Counted from the stretch's first letter, positions 1 to 10,438 are shown. The stretch: 64,000 nt of DNA from Stutzerimonas stutzeri (GCF_024448895.1 NZ_JAMOIC010000012.1:1-64000), one strand, 5' to 3'. Made by a program: numbers and translations. Notes: generated by a model not told the origin, from the sequence alone.

Positions 1-49
1 TGACCGAAGCCACCAACAGTGCGAAACCACCACCCTGTCAGCCCGGCGT

Positions 50-77
50 ATTCTACTCGAATTCGCCTTCTGTGCAA
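50..77 (-). promoter_or_regulatory. Promoter reading off the left edge (candidate rrn P2)
   Basis: On the minus strand a TTGCAC -35 (72-77) and a TAGAAT -10 (50-55) are 16 nt apart, followed by a GC-rich stretch. Transcription would start near 43 and leave the window. With the stronger promoter at 147-174 it forms a tandem pair, as is common ahead of stable RNA operons. The transcribed gene is outside the window; that it is an rRNA operon is inferred from my recollection that one lies beside msrQ in P. aeruginosa. Confidence 0.5.
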
Positions 78-146
78 GCCTTAAATTTCGCTAACTTCTT
101 GATTTCCAAGAGGTTTTGCTCAAAGCCTGCGCCGGAGAAGGTGCGC

Positions 147-174
147 ATTATAGGCACTGGAATTCTCACGTCAA
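147..174 (-). promoter_or_regulatory. Strong sigma70 promoter reading off the left edge (candidate rrn P1)
   Basis: On the minus strand TTGACG (169-174), a 16-nt spacer and a perfect TATAAT (147-152) are followed by the G/C-rich discriminator GCGCACC, typical of stringently controlled stable-RNA promoters. The -35 overlaps the stop codon of msrQ (171-173). No ORF on the minus strand between here and the window start is supported, so the product is probably a non-coding leader. Confidence 0.6.
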
Positions 175-809
175 CGCTTGTTTTCAGTTTTAGCGGATAA
201 AGTTTTGCCGCGCCAACCAGCCTGAAGCATCACCAGCCGTTTCTGCACTGCTGGCAAACGAATAGATAGCAGAATCACGGCAATCGTTGTGTATAGACTC
301 CAGCGGCCCGCATCGGAACGGACAACCCAAAGCATATGAATCAGAACCACAATCAACGTTGGGTAAATGATGCGGTGAAGCTTCTTCCAGCGCTTACCCA
401 GCTTTCGCATGCTCCACCGAGTAGACGTTATGGCAAGCGCTAGCAGGCCTAAAAAAGCAACTGCACCGACCGCTATATACGGGCGATCAATCAGTTCTGT
501 TGTGAAGCTGCCGAAATCCAGGCCTAAGAGGAAATACAGATACCCGCAGAGATGAATTACTGCGTACGCAAATGACCAGAGCCCCAGCTGTCGACGGAAC
601 GCAATCCACCCTGCCCACCCTGTCAGCTTCTGCAGAGGAGTCATGGCCAACGATCCGAGTAGCAGGACCAGCGCACCCTGACCCAAGTTATCGACTAACA
701 CCTTGCCAGGGTCAGGCCCTAGCGCATCGATCACACCTAAGTACAACCAATAGGCCGGCACGCTTGCCGCGCAGATGAAGAGTACAAACCTCAGCACGGG
801 ATGACGCAT
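171..809 (-). CDS. msrQ: Haem-binding membrane subunit MsrQ of the periplasmic methionine sulfoxide reductase
   Basis: A 212-residue polytopic inner-membrane protein of the ferric-reductase-like (YedZ) family with about six hydrophobic segments. Histidines in or next to helices (AVIHLCGYL, KKLHRIIYP, VVLIHMLWV) are placed like the haem ligands of the family. MsrQ passes electrons from the quinone pool or flavin reductase to MsrP, which repairs oxidised methionines in periplasmic proteins. Its ATG overlaps the msrP stop by one base (TAATG), so the two are translationally coupled. Length fits the family. The 3' end of the gene overlaps the -35 of a promoter reading away to the left. Confidence 0.93.
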   Translation of the reverse strand: MRHPVLRFVLFICAASVPAYWLYLGVIDALGPDPGKVLVDNLGQGALVLLLGSLAMTPLQKLTGWAGWIAFRRQLGLWSFAYAVIHLCGYLYFLLGLDFGSFTTELIDRPYIAVGAVAFLGLLALAITSTRWSMRKLGKRWKKLHRIIYPTLIVVLIHMLWVVRSDAGRWSLYTTIAVILLSIRLPAVQKRLVMLQAGWRGKTLSAKTENKR

Positions 810-1819
810 TAATAGTCCTTACTTAGATCCATCCCTGCATACAAGGTCGAAACCTCTTCCTCATAGCCATTGAACATGAGGGTTTCGCGAACGTTGGGAC
901 TGAATAGGCTGCCGGGCAACCGGCGCTCACGCGCCTGAGACCAACGCGGATGGGAAACCTTCGGGTTAACGTTGGCATAGAACCCATATTCCTGGGGAGC
1001 CATAGTTTCCCACGTTGTGGCAGGCTGCTCTTGGAGGAAGCTGATCCTGACGATGGACTTGATGCTCTTAAAGCCGTATTTCCATGGCACGACCAATCGC
1101 AGCGGCGCACCGTTCTGGTTCGGCAGAACGCGTCCATACATGCCGACAGCCATCAGACTTAGAGGATGCATCGCCTCATCGATCCTGAGTGCCTCCACGT
1201 ACGGCCAATCGATCAGCGAGAAACCGGTACGCATTCCAGCCATTTCATCAGGGCGGGATAACGTTTCGAAACGGACAAATTTAGCGCTAGACGTAGGTTG
1301 CAGGCGACTAATCAGACCTGCTAGCGGGACACCTAACCACGGGATGACCATCGACCAGGCTTCGACACATCGCAGTCGATAAATGCGCTCTTCGAGCATC
1401 GACTCTGAGACGAGGTCTTCAAGCGAATACTGGCCCGGCTTGCCTACTTCGCCGTCGACGGTAACAACCCAGGGCTCAGTAGTCAGCTTATGGGCATTGC
1501 GCGCAGGATCGCCCTTATCGGGCCCGAATTCGTAGAAGTTGTTGTAATGGGTCGCATCGGCATAAGGCGTAACGTCTTCGCCCTCTACTGTGACCGCACC
1601 CCAGCGAGCCTGTGACAGCATTTTGCCTAACCATGCGGGACCATCTGCCGCATCGACACCAGGGTAGATACCGGCTTCGGCCTGCGCCATTGCAGGCAAG
1701 CCGAATGCTGCAGTGGACAACGCGGCCCCCTGCATAAACCTTCTGCGATTTAGATAAATGGCTTCCGGCGTTACCTCAGACTCAAGGCAATCACTGCGAC
1801 GTGGCGTCTTGATCAACAT
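809..1819 (-). CDS. msrP: Periplasmic methionine sulfoxide reductase catalytic subunit MsrP (YedY)
   Basis: A 336-residue molybdopterin oxidoreductase. A Tat signal ([13 protein letters not shown], about residues 23-35) sends the folded protein with its Mo cofactor to the periplasm. The molybdenum-ligand cysteine is C151 in [15 protein letters not shown], within a sulfite-oxidase-type fold. It reduces free and protein-bound methionine sulfoxide with electrons from MsrQ. The ATG at 1819 has GGAG six bases upstream and leaves about 22 residues before the twin arginines, an ordinary length for this family. It is the first gene of the msrP-msrQ operon. Confidence 0.94.
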   Translation of the reverse strand: MLIKTPRRSDCLESEVTPEAIYLNRRRFMQGAALSTAAFGLPAMAQAEAGIYPGVDAADGPAWLGKMLSQARWGAVTVEGEDVTPYADATHYNNFYEFGPDKGDPARNAHKLTTEPWVVTVDGEVGKPGQYSLEDLVSESMLEERIYRLRCVEAWSMVIPWLGVPLAGLISRLQPTSSAKFVRFETLSRPDEMAGMRTGFSLIDWPYVEALRIDEAMHPLSLMAVGMYGRVLPNQNGAPLRLVVPWKYGFKSIKSIVRISFLQEQPATTWETMAPQEYGFYANVNPKVSHPRWSQARERRLPGSLFSPNVRETLMFNGYEEEVSTLYAGMDLSKDY

Positions 1820-1879
1820 GAGCTGCTCCGCTGTCTTGGCTCGCGAGAACTAGCACTAGACAGCGGATCAGCACAAAAA

Positions 1880-2722
1880 TCAACTTTCGGCGCGTTTGCG
1901 GCGGCGCATCAGAAACTGGACTGGTCCTGAGACCGCATAGGCGAGGAAGATCAAGAGCAAAATACGTGGCGGGTCACTGAACACCACCGCGAAGACCAGA
2001 ACAACAACCAAGATCGCCACGAAAGGTACTCGCCCCTTGAGATCCAGATCTTTGAAGCTGTAGTACTTGATGTTGCTGACCATCAGCAAACCAGCAGCGG
2101 CAACGAGCAGAGCGAACAGCATGATCACTGCCAGCGGAAGATCGTAGCCGTAGATTCCCGGCTCATCCAGAGCCCAAACCGCCCAGACTGAACCGGCTAC
2201 CACACCCGCCGCTGCGGGGCTCGCCAGCCCAATGAACCATTTTTTGTCCACCTTGCCAATTTGCGTATTGAAGCGTGCAAGCCGCAGCGCAGCACAGGCA
2301 ACGTAGATAAATGCCACCGTCAAACCGACGTTACCCAGGCTAGACAGCGCCCATTGATAGGCCAAAACTGCCGGAGCCAAACCAAAAGCCACCATATCGG
2401 ACAGGGAATCGTATTCAGCGCCGAACGCACTTTGCGTGTTGGTGAGCCGTGCCACACGGCCATCCAGGCTATCGAGGACCATCGCAACGAAAACGGTCGC
2501 GGCAGCTACGTAGAAATTGCCATTGATGGCAGTGACGATACAAAAAAAGCCGGCAAACAGATTAGCGGTAGTGAATAGATTCGGGAGCAGATAGACGCCT
2601 CGGTGCCGAACTTTGCGACCTTCCGCGTCCTGGCTTTCTTCGATGTGCTCGTCGATCGGCAGAATACTTTCTGGCTCAATGGGCTTGTTCGGCTCTTCGG
2701 GATTCTCACTCATGCAATTCAC
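1880..2722 (-). CDS. pssA: CDP-diacylglycerol-serine O-phosphatidyltransferase
   Basis: A 280-residue inner-membrane enzyme making phosphatidylserine from CDP-diacylglycerol and L-serine, the precursor of phosphatidylethanolamine. It has the CDP-alcohol phosphotransferase motif DG-x2-AR-x8-G-x3-D-x3-D (from DGRVAR to DSLSD) after the first helices, and about eight hydrophobic segments. The acidic N-terminal 40 residues are soluble and variable. This is the membrane-embedded class II enzyme, not the PLD-like E. coli type. It lies between ilvC and msrP, all on the minus strand; the ilvC terminator at 2820-2845 suggests it has its own promoter in the 97-122 nt leader. Confidence 0.93.
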   Translation of the reverse strand: MNCMSENPEEPNKPIEPESILPIDEHIEESQDAEGRKVRHRGVYLLPNLFTTANLFAGFFCIVTAINGNFYVAAATVFVAMVLDSLDGRVARLTNTQSAFGAEYDSLSDMVAFGLAPAVLAYQWALSSLGNVGLTVAFIYVACAALRLARFNTQIGKVDKKWFIGLASPAAAGVVAGSVWAVWALDEPGIYGYDLPLAVIMLFALLVAAAGLLMVSNIKYYSFKDLDLKGRVPFVAILVVVLVFAVVFSDPPRILLLIFLAYAVSGPVQFLMRRRKRAES

Positions 2723-2819
2723 CTACAGCAGGTTTGAATAATTTCGACAGGCACTGAAGCAGCACGTTCACCCCTGCCGACAGGCATCAATTTATAACAG
2801 AGACATGTGTCTAAAACGA

Positions 2820-2845
2820 AAGAACGCGGCCTAGGCCGCGTTCTT
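2820..2845 (-). terminator. Intrinsic terminator of the ilvIHC operon
   Basis: A perfect 26-nt palindrome centred on CCTAGG, rich in G and C in the core, begins 17 nt past the ilvC stop. On the minus strand it is followed by TTCGTTTT after the closing TTCTT, giving a broken U-tract. Confidence 0.75.
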
Positions 2846-2862
2846 CTAGCAACAACCTGGTA

Positions 2863-3912
<1,050 letters not shown>

Positions 3913-3925
3913 TCATTAAATCGTG

Positions 3926-4417
3926 TCAGATGCTGAGAACTTTGTCGCCGCGGGAGATACCCGTAACGCCGCTGCGCACCACTTCCAGAATCGATGTGGT
4001 ACCGACAGCCTGGATGAAGCTGTCCAGCTTGTCGGTCGTACCTGCAAGCTGGATGGTGTACACGTTGGGCGTAACATCAACGATCTGCCCACGGAATATG
4101 TCGGTGGTGCGCTTCACTTCAGCGCGCTGGGCGCCGGTGGCCTTCACTTTGATCAGCATCAGCTCGCGCTCGATGTGAGCGCTTTCAGACAGATCAACCA
4201 GCTTAACCACTTCGATCAGTTTGTTGAGGTTCTTGGTAATCTGCTCGATCACCTCTTCGTGGCCAACGGTGGTCAGAGTCAGGCGCGACAGGGTTGGGTC
4301 TTCCGTCGGCGCCACAGTCAGGCTTTCAATGTTGTAGTTCCGCTGCGAGAACAGCCCGACCACACGAGACAAAGCGCCGGGCTCGTTTTCCATCAGCAGA
4401 GAAATGATGTGCCTCAT
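3926..4417 (-). CDS. ilvH: Acetolactate synthase regulatory (small) subunit
   Basis: A 163-residue protein starting MRHIISLLMENEPGALSRVV, an N-terminal ACT domain (about residues 4-78), followed by the C-terminal small-subunit domain. It binds the large subunit and gives valine feedback inhibition. The start is 2 nt after the ilvI stop, so the two are translated together. A longer reading frame from 4447 would overlap ilvI and add ten non-conserved residues, and was not used. Confidence 0.95.
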   Translation of the reverse strand: MRHIISLLMENEPGALSRVVGLFSQRNYNIESLTVAPTEDPTLSRLTLTTVGHEEVIEQITKNLNKLIEVVKLVDLSESAHIERELMLIKVKATGAQRAEVKRTTDIFRGQIVDVTPNVYTIQLAGTTDKLDSFIQAVGTTSILEVVRSGVTGISRGDKVLSI

Positions 4418-4419
4418 AG

Positions 4420-6144
4420 TCAGGTCCGCTCCGTCTTGCTGAGCCACATGTCACGCATGGCGCCATCTTTGATCTGCATCGGGTAGACGTGCTCGCTGGT
4501 GTCGACCGCGATATCCATGAATACCAGACGGTCCTTCAAGGCAAAGGCCTCCTCAAGTTTCGGCCTGAGGTCTTTCAGCTCGGTGATGCGCATACCGACG
4601 TGGCCATATGCCTCAACCAGTTTGACGAAGTCAGGCAGGGATTCCATGTATGAGTGCGAATAGCGACTGTCGTACATCATGTCCTGCCACTGGCGGACCA
4701 TGCCCAGCGCACCGTTGTTGAGGTTGATGATTTTCACTGGAAGGTCGTATTGCAGGCAGGTCGACAGCTCCTGAATGTTCATCTGAATACTGCCTTCACC
4801 GGTCACGCAGGCGACATCGGATTCAGGAAAGTTGAGCTTTGCGCCCATGGCACCAGGAAAGCCGAAGCCCATCGTGCCGAGACCGCCTGAGTTGAGCCAG
4901 CGGTTGGGCTTGTCGAACCGATAATACTGAGCTGCGAACATCTGATGCTGGCCAACGTCCGAAGCCACATAAGCCTCACCCCTGGTCACTTCGCACAGCA
5001 TCTCGATGACCGCCTGCGGTTTGATGATGGTGCCGTCGCCCTTGTCATACGGGAACAGGCCGCGACTGCCGCGCCACTCCTCGATCTGCTTCCACCAGCT
5101 GGCAACGGTATCGGCGTTCGGCGTCTGGCCAATCTCCTTGACGATCGCGACCATCTCGGTGAGAACGCTGTCGACGGGCCCGACAATTGGAATGTCGGCC
5201 TTGATCGTTTTGGAAATGGAGGCCGGATCAATGTCAATGTGGATGATCTTGGCGTTCGGGCAGAACTTGGTCGCGCCGTTGATTACTCGATCATCGAAAC
5301 GCGCGCCTACAGCAAGAATCACATCGGAATGATGCATGGCCAGGTTGGCCGTGTAACTGCCGTGCATACCTAGCATGCCGACGAACTGACGGTCGCTGCC
5401 CGGATAGCAGCCAAGGCCCATCAGGGTGTTCGTTACCGGAAGATTGAGCATCTTCGCCAACTCGGTGAGCTGCGATGAAGCACCGCCCATTATCACGCCG
5501 CCACCGGCGTAGATGATTGGCCGCTTAGCCGCCAGCAGCAACTCGGCAGCCTTGCGAATCTGGCCAGAATGACCACGTACAGCCGGGCTGTACGAGCGCA
5601 GCTTGGCCTTCTTCGGGTAGACGTACTCGAACTTTTCGGCTGGGTTGGTCATGTCTTTCGGAATGTCGACGACAACCGGGCCGGGACGGCCGGACTGAGC
5701 CAGATAGAACGCTTTTTTCATCACTTCGGGGATTTCCGAAGGATGCTTGATCATGAAGCTGTGCTTAACGATGGGCCGGGAGATACCGATCATGTCGGTC
5801 TCCTGGAAGGCGTCGGTGCCCACCATGTTGCTGGCAACCTGACCGGAGATCACTACCATAGGGATCGAATCCATATAGGCAGTTGCGATGCCGGTAATAG
5901 CATTGGTCGCGCCCGGGCCTGAGGTCACCAGCACCACGCCGGCCTTGCCGGTGGCACGGGCGTAACCGTCGGCCATGTGGGTAGCAGCCTGCTCGTGACG
6001 GACGAGGATGTGCGTAACTTCCTTTTCCTTGAACAGTGCATCGTAGATGTGCAGCAGGGCCCCACCGGGGTAGCCGTAGATGTACTTAACGCCTTCATCA
6101 CGCAAAAAGCGGACGACCATTTCAGCGCCGGATAAAAGTTCCAC
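4420..6144 (-). CDS. ilvI: Acetolactate synthase large (catalytic) subunit
   Basis: A 574-residue thiamine-diphosphate enzyme joining two pyruvates to acetolactate, or pyruvate and 2-ketobutyrate to acetohydroxybutyrate. Domains run TPP-Pyr (about 5-170; catalytic Glu in [19 protein letters not shown]), central FAD-binding domain (about 195-330), and TPP-PP (about 380-530; [14 protein letters not shown] then N-rich loop LNNGALGM). GTG at 6144 was chosen over the GTG at 6153 because AGAGGTG lies seven bases before it, whereas the upstream codon abuts the same Shine-Dalgarno. It is the first gene of ilvI-ilvH-ilvC. Confidence 0.95.
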   Translation of the reverse strand: MELLSGAEMVVRFLRDEGVKYIYGYPGGALLHIYDALFKEKEVTHILVRHEQAATHMADGYARATGKAGVVLVTSGPGATNAITGIATAYMDSIPMVVISGQVASNMVGTDAFQETDMIGISRPIVKHSFMIKHPSEIPEVMKKAFYLAQSGRPGPVVVDIPKDMTNPAEKFEYVYPKKAKLRSYSPAVRGHSGQIRKAAELLLAAKRPIIYAGGGVIMGGASSQLTELAKMLNLPVTNTLMGLGCYPGSDRQFVGMLGMHGSYTANLAMHHSDVILAVGARFDDRVINGATKFCPNAKIIHIDIDPASISKTIKADIPIVGPVDSVLTEMVAIVKEIGQTPNADTVASWWKQIEEWRGSRGLFPYDKGDGTIIKPQAVIEMLCEVTRGEAYVASDVGQHQMFAAQYYRFDKPNRWLNSGGLGTMGFGFPGAMGAKLNFPESDVACVTGEGSIQMNIQELSTCLQYDLPVKIINLNNGALGMVRQWQDMMYDSRYSHSYMESLPDFVKLVEAYGHVGMRITELKDLRPKLEEAFALKDRLVFMDIAVDTSEHVYPMQIKDGAMRDMWLSKTERT

Positions 6145-6544
6145 GTTGTTCACCTCTAGAACGCCAGTAGCCGCCCCGCGTTGGACCGGCCAGAAATAGG
6201 TTTACTGCCAAGCAGCGCATGAGCGACGGTGGTCGCCGACTACGTCAGCTCTGTCAAAGCAAGTATTAGGAATGCCCCAAAGTGTTGCGGGGCGCCCCTC
6301 CCAGCGCGAGGTAACGCGTTGCGGGTGTTGCAAGTCGGCGCGGGTGTGCACCTCATGATTGATCGAAAGGCTCGCTTGCGGCGGCCCCTCAGAACAGCAA
6401 GCATGGAATTGTTCGGATTAGGCACAGCCAAGTCAAGCCCAGCGACGGAGTTCCAGCTCTTTGAGCTGTGATCCAGCGCAGAATGGCCTTGCTGGTCTTT
6501 TGCGTATAGTACCGCCTTGGTTCCGCCCCACAGAAGGGATTAGC
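6145..6544. other. Intergenic region between divergent ilvI and a DUF4124 gene
   Basis: About 400 bp without a well-supported gene. On the minus strand a 38-codon ORF (6240-6356) ends in FLILALTELT and uses CTA, ATA and CTT, codons that are rare in this GC-rich genome, about 95 nt before ilvI. This is a possible branched-chain leader peptide, but its ATG has only a weak ribosome site. The stretch after it can form short hairpins (GCGAC/GTCGC; CTGC/GCAG) but no U-tract is visible. On the plus strand a TATAGT hexamer near 6505 may be the -10 of the DUF4124 gene. Confidence 0.4.
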
Positions 6545-6976
6545 ATGCGTTTAACGATTCTCGCTGGCAGCTTGTTGCTTGCACTGAGCAGCAGTGCCAT
6601 GGCCGGCCAGGTATACAAATGGGTGGATGCGCAGGGTGTCACTCACTTTGGTGCGCAACCACCGCAAGGCCAGGCTGCGCAGACACTGAATACTGCAACC
6701 CCACCGCCAAAGCCTGTCGAGACCGCGCCTGTTGGAGCAGCACTGACGGGTGAATCCGAACAGCGCGCAATAGACCAGAAGGTGAAGAAGCAGGTGGCAG
6801 AGCAACAAGCTGAGCGACAGCGCTACTGCACCACGTTGCGAACCAACTTGGCGCAACTACAGAACAATCCACGAGTTCGGGTTGAGGAAGAAGGCGAAAT
6901 GCGAAGACTCAATGAAGAAGAACGCCAGGCACGAATCAGCGAAACCCAAAAGAAAATTGGTGATACCTGCGATTGA
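6545..6976 (+). CDS. DUF4124 domain protein, exported
   Basis: A 143-residue protein with a clear Sec signal peptide (MRLTILAGSLLLALSSSAMA, cleavage AMA-GQ), then the DUF4124 signature QVYKWVDAQGVTHFGAQPP (about 21-40), a Pro/Thr linker, and a charged Gln/Glu/Arg-rich, probably coiled-coil C-terminus. Two cysteines near the end (ERQRYCTTL, GDTCD) could form a disulfide. AGAAGGGA lies six bases before the ATG. Function is unknown; the family is common in pseudomonad and related periplasms. The in-frame ORF begins earlier (6461), but the signal peptide fixes the start here. Confidence 0.85.
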   Translation: MRLTILAGSLLLALSSSAMAGQVYKWVDAQGVTHFGAQPPQGQAAQTLNTATPPPKPVETAPVGAALTGESEQRAIDQKVKKQVAEQQAERQRYCTTLRTNLAQLQNNPRVRVEEEGEMRRLNEEERQARISETQKKIGDTCD

Positions 6977-7007
6977 TCCGGCCTACGCCCTCTTCACGGC
7001 CTGCAAA

Positions 7008-7340
7008 TCAGCTCTCGCCTCCAAGAATCAAATCGTCGAATGCTTTGAGCGCGCTCAGCAGGCCGGACACTTGCCCCAGCCTGCCTTGATAGACCATTTC
7101 AGCCATCGCCAAAATGCCAGAAACGGTAGGCAGCGCTTCATCCCGCTCGAGTATGAGCTTCATCCGGGGCAAAAATATCCACTGCAACCATTCTTCGAAA
7201 GCCAACGTATCAACGCAGAAGGGCTCCTGGCTGGACAACGAGCGAGCATCCGGCGGTGATGCAGCCCATAACCCTTGAACCCGAAGCTCGCGCTCTATGA
7301 GCAACAACTGATCAGCCAGCGCAGATGATCGATGGTCCAT
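7008..7340 (-). CDS. YqcC family protein
   Basis: A 110-residue soluble protein of the YqcC/DUF446 family, with the conserved LIERELRVQGLW near the N-terminus, FEEWLQWIFLPRM in the middle and helical C-terminus. No enzymatic motif is visible and the function is unknown. The ATG overlaps the stop of the upstream lipoprotein gene by one base (TGATG), so it is the third gene of mrcB-lpoP-yqcC; a GTG three bases earlier is an equally placed alternative start. Its end converges on the DUF4124 gene with a 31-nt gap. Confidence 0.8.
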   Translation of the reverse strand: MDHRSSALADQLLLIERELRVQGLWAASPPDARSLSSQEPFCVDTLAFEEWLQWIFLPRMKLILERDEALPTVSGILAMAEMVYQGRLGQVSGLLSALKAFDDLILGGES

Positions 7341-8080
7341 CACATCGTGACCTTTGCTCGTTCGCGGGCCTGCGCAGCCCCCGCGGCATTGCCCTGACGT
7401 TCACGCGCCTGAGCGATCAGCTCCCACAAGCTCGCCTGCAAAGCGGGCCGGTCGCCGGCATAGCTCAAGCCTCGACGGGAAAGCTGCTCAGCCTGTACTG
7501 CATCACCTTGAGCAAGGCGCACCTGAGCGAGACGGTAAAGCACCTGAGGTTCCCGCGGAGCGATACGCTGGGCGCGCTCAAGACTCGATGCTGCACCGTT
7601 GAGATCGCCACCACCCTGCTGCTGTTGAGCTGTAGTCAGTAACGCCAGAACCGGGCCATCAAGGCGCTCATCGGCAGATAGGGTGCCCGAACTGGACGGA
7701 ATTCCACTCGGCATCGATTGGCGCGGAGCTGGTGCTGGAGCAGGTGCGGAACTCTGAGCAGGCCCAGGAACCGGAGCACTCCATTGTTCACTTTCTGCCG
7801 GCGCCGGCACGGAAGACCCACTGAACCCGGCATCAGGTGCAGCGAAGGTCTGCAACGGCTCCGAACGCTGCTGCGGCACCATGACCATGACGCCAGAATC
7901 TTCACCGGCGGACTGCACCGGCGCAGCTGGCGATCCGCCAGAACGTGCAGCTTGTCGCGTCGATACCTCTTCTGAAACAGGCGCCCCCGAATCGACGACA
8001 GGTATCGCCCCACGCTTGACGGTCGCACAGCCCTGCACCAACAGTACTGCTGCCAGGACAATCATCCATTGCTTGCTCAC
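7340..8080 (-). CDS. lpoP: TPR lipoprotein, probable outer-membrane activator of PBP1b (LpoP-like)
   Basis: A 246-residue lipoprotein. The signal peptide MSKQWMIVLAAVLLVQGC ends in lipobox LVQGC; a long Pro/Ala/Ser/Gln-rich linker (about 35-140) could cross the peptidoglycan; the C-terminal 100 residues form about three tetratricopeptide-like helix pairs (LNGAASSLERAQRIAPREP, VLYRLAQVRLAQGDAVQAEQ). The GTG at 8080 has GAGG eight bases upstream; it starts 37 nt after mrcB. Established knowledge: a TPR lipoprotein coded beside ponB/mrcB in P. aeruginosa activates PBP1b. Architecture and position match, so this role is inferred. Confidence 0.8.
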   Translation of the reverse strand: MSKQWMIVLAAVLLVQGCATVKRGAIPVVDSGAPVSEEVSTRQAARSGGSPAAPVQSAGEDSGVMVMVPQQRSEPLQTFAAPDAGFSGSSVPAPAESEQWSAPVPGPAQSSAPAPAPAPRQSMPSGIPSSSGTLSADERLDGPVLALLTTAQQQQGGGDLNGAASSLERAQRIAPREPQVLYRLAQVRLAQGDAVQAEQLSRRGLSYAGDRPALQASLWELIAQARERQGNAAGAAQARERAKVTM

Positions 8081-8117
8081 TACTCGAACCTCATAGAAAT
8101 TCCATTGAGCTGGCGCA

Positions 8118-10430
8118 TCAAGGCAACCAGCCACGAACCCAATCCATCACCGATTCAGCCGGCGCCGGAATACCGCAGCCAGGACCAAGCGCAGGTTCAC
8201 TGCCGCGAATGTACGGAATCTGCACCGCGTTTGGACAGTTGTCCGATGTTCCTTCGCCGGTCTGCGAGTCAACCCAAACCATCTCGACGTTCTCAGGCAA
8301 TGTCGCCTGCAGCGGGAGCGGATCGGCACGGCGCATGAAGTCGCCCCATACCTGGAGCGCCCCGGTCGCGCCGGTGAGCGATGTCTTGCCGTTGTCGTCA
8401 CGCCCCAACCAGACTACGGCCAGCAGATCCTGGCTGAATCCGGCGAACCAGCTATCCCGCGAGTCGTTGGTCGTTCCGGTCTTACCCGCCAGAGCTAATG
8501 ACTTCGGCACGAAGTTGTAGGCCGAACGTCCGGTGCCTTCGAGCATGGCACGCTGCATCGCGTACTGGGTCAGATAAATCGCACCACCATCGAAACGCTG
8601 CTCGATCTTGAACGGATAGCGGCTAAGCGGCTCACCATCGGCCGCGACGACGCTCCTGATACCACGCAGCGGCGTATTGAAGCCGCCATTGGCAAGCGTT
8701 TGATACATACCGGCGACCTCAATCGGCCGCAACCCACCTGCGCCTAGCAACATCGACGGGTATGCCGGCCACTGAGGCGATGCGCCCAGCCGCTCGAGGG
8801 TTTTCAATACATGAGGCACACCGAGGTCGAGACCCAGGCGTGCTGTAGAAAGGTTGTACGAGTTGGCCAGTGCCTGATACAGGTAGACGGTACCGTGAGC
8901 CGTTCGCCCGTAATTGTGCGGCCTCCACACCTGACCGTCCGCGCCCTTGACGGAGAATGGCTCGTCCTCCAGAAGACTGGTAAGGGTGTACTGGCTGGGC
9001 TTTTCCAGCGCGGCAAGGTAGATAGCCGGTTTGATCAGCGAGCCGATAGGACGGGAAGCGTCCAACGCGCGATTGAACCCAGCGAATCCAGGCTGACGAC
9101 TGCCAAGCATGGCCTGTAGCTCACCGGTTTCGGGGTTCGTGACCAGCATAGCGCCCTCCACTCCCTCCGCCGCTTTGCCGAGGCGCTTCAACGTCTCGGT
9201 CATGGCCGTTTCAGCCTTACGCTGCAGGATCGGATCGAAGCTTGTGAAAACCCGGAGGCCCTCTTCGGTCAGATCTTCGTCACGATATTCCTCGCGCAAC
9301 TGCCGTTTGACCAGATCGAGAAACGCAGGATAGGAGCTGTCGGCAAGGCTACCCCGAGGCGTCACACCAAGCGGCGTCTTCTTGGCGGCGTCTGCCTGCT
9401 CGGGAGTCAGCACTTGCTGTTCGGCCAGAAGATCCAGCACGAGGTTACGCCGTTCCAGCGCCCGCTCCGGATTGCGCCTGGGGTTGTAATACGTGGGGCC
9501 TTTCACCATACCGACCAGCAGCGCAACGTGCTGGACATCGAGTTCGACGAGTGGCCGACCAAAGAAATACTGGCTCGCCAGCCCGAATCCGTGAATAGCG
9601 CGGCGACCGTCCTGACCTAGAAATACCTCATTGAGATAGGCCTCGAGGATTTCGGTCTTGCCATAGTGCAGTTCGAGCAGCACCGCCATCATCGCTTCAG
9701 TGGCCTTGCGAGTGAGGCTGCGCTCGTTGGTCAAGTAGAAATTCTTCACCAACTGCTGCGTGAGCGTGCTTCCGCCCTGCCGTACCGCGCCAGCCGTAAG
9801 GTTTACCCAGACCGCCCGGGCAATGGACTTGGGGGACACACCGAAGTGGTTAAAAAATTCTCGATCTTCAACAGCGACCAACGTTTCGACCAGATAAGGC
9901 GGAGCCTGGTCTAGCTTGATCAGAATGCGATCTTCGTTATGGGCCGGGTAAAGCCCGCCGATAGTCACAGGCTCAAGCCGCGCTACAGGTAGCGCTTCAC
10001 CATTTGAACGCGTCAGACCGGCAACGAAGTCTCCGGAGAAGCGCACCCGAATGCGCTGCGACTCTTCGGCGCCCTCATAAAAGCGAAAACCACGGGTGTG
10101 CATTTCCACGACGTTGGCAGCGACGGACATGCTCCCAGGGCCGCTGACGCTTTTTTCGCGCCGATATCCGAGCGCATCGAGCTCAGTCAGGAAGTCGTCC
10201 TTATCGAGCTTCTGCCCGGAGAACAGCTCAAGCGGGCGCGCGTAGACAGTCGCGGGAATCGTCCAGCGCTTGCCGGAGAATTTTTCCTGCACCAGCGCAT
10301 CGAGATAAATCGCCACGCCAGCGAGAAGCACGAGCGCGACAATGGAGAGTTTGATAACCCAACCTAACCAGGGGCGAGAGCCACCGGTACGGCGTTTGGA
10401 GCGGGAGCGAGGGGAGCGTGATTTAGTCAT
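8118..10430 (-). CDS. mrcB: Bifunctional penicillin-binding protein 1b
   Basis: A 770-residue class A PBP that polymerises and crosslinks peptidoglycan. In order: basic cytoplasmic tail, one TM (about 25-46), a UB2H regulatory domain (about 60-150), GT51 transglycosylase (catalytic Glu in VAVEDREFFNHFG; GGSTLTQQLVKNF; Glu in EAYLNEVFLGQ), and a transpeptidase with SLIK, SYN (NSYNLSTA) and KTG (LAGKTGTTNDS). The ATG at 10430 has no visible Shine-Dalgarno, and a consensus -10 lies only eight bases before it (see the promoter entry). It heads an operon with its presumed activator. Confidence 0.95.
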   Translation of the reverse strand: MTKSRSPRSRSKRRTGGSRPWLGWVIKLSIVALVLLAGVAIYLDALVQEKFSGKRWTIPATVYARPLELFSGQKLDKDDFLTELDALGYRREKSVSGPGSMSVAANVVEMHTRGFRFYEGAEESQRIRVRFSGDFVAGLTRSNGEALPVARLEPVTIGGLYPAHNEDRILIKLDQAPPYLVETLVAVEDREFFNHFGVSPKSIARAVWVNLTAGAVRQGGSTLTQQLVKNFYLTNERSLTRKATEAMMAVLLELHYGKTEILEAYLNEVFLGQDGRRAIHGFGLASQYFFGRPLVELDVQHVALLVGMVKGPTYYNPRRNPERALERRNLVLDLLAEQQVLTPEQADAAKKTPLGVTPRGSLADSSYPAFLDLVKRQLREEYRDEDLTEEGLRVFTSFDPILQRKAETAMTETLKRLGKAAEGVEGAMLVTNPETGELQAMLGSRQPGFAGFNRALDASRPIGSLIKPAIYLAALEKPSQYTLTSLLEDEPFSVKGADGQVWRPHNYGRTAHGTVYLYQALANSYNLSTARLGLDLGVPHVLKTLERLGASPQWPAYPSMLLGAGGLRPIEVAGMYQTLANGGFNTPLRGIRSVVAADGEPLSRYPFKIEQRFDGGAIYLTQYAMQRAMLEGTGRSAYNFVPKSLALAGKTGTTNDSRDSWFAGFSQDLLAVVWLGRDDNGKTSLTGATGALQVWGDFMRRADPLPLQATLPENVEMVWVDSQTGEGTSDNCPNAVQIPYIRGSEPALGPGCGIPAPAESVMDWVRGWLP

Positions 10431-10438
10431 GGCGGCGC

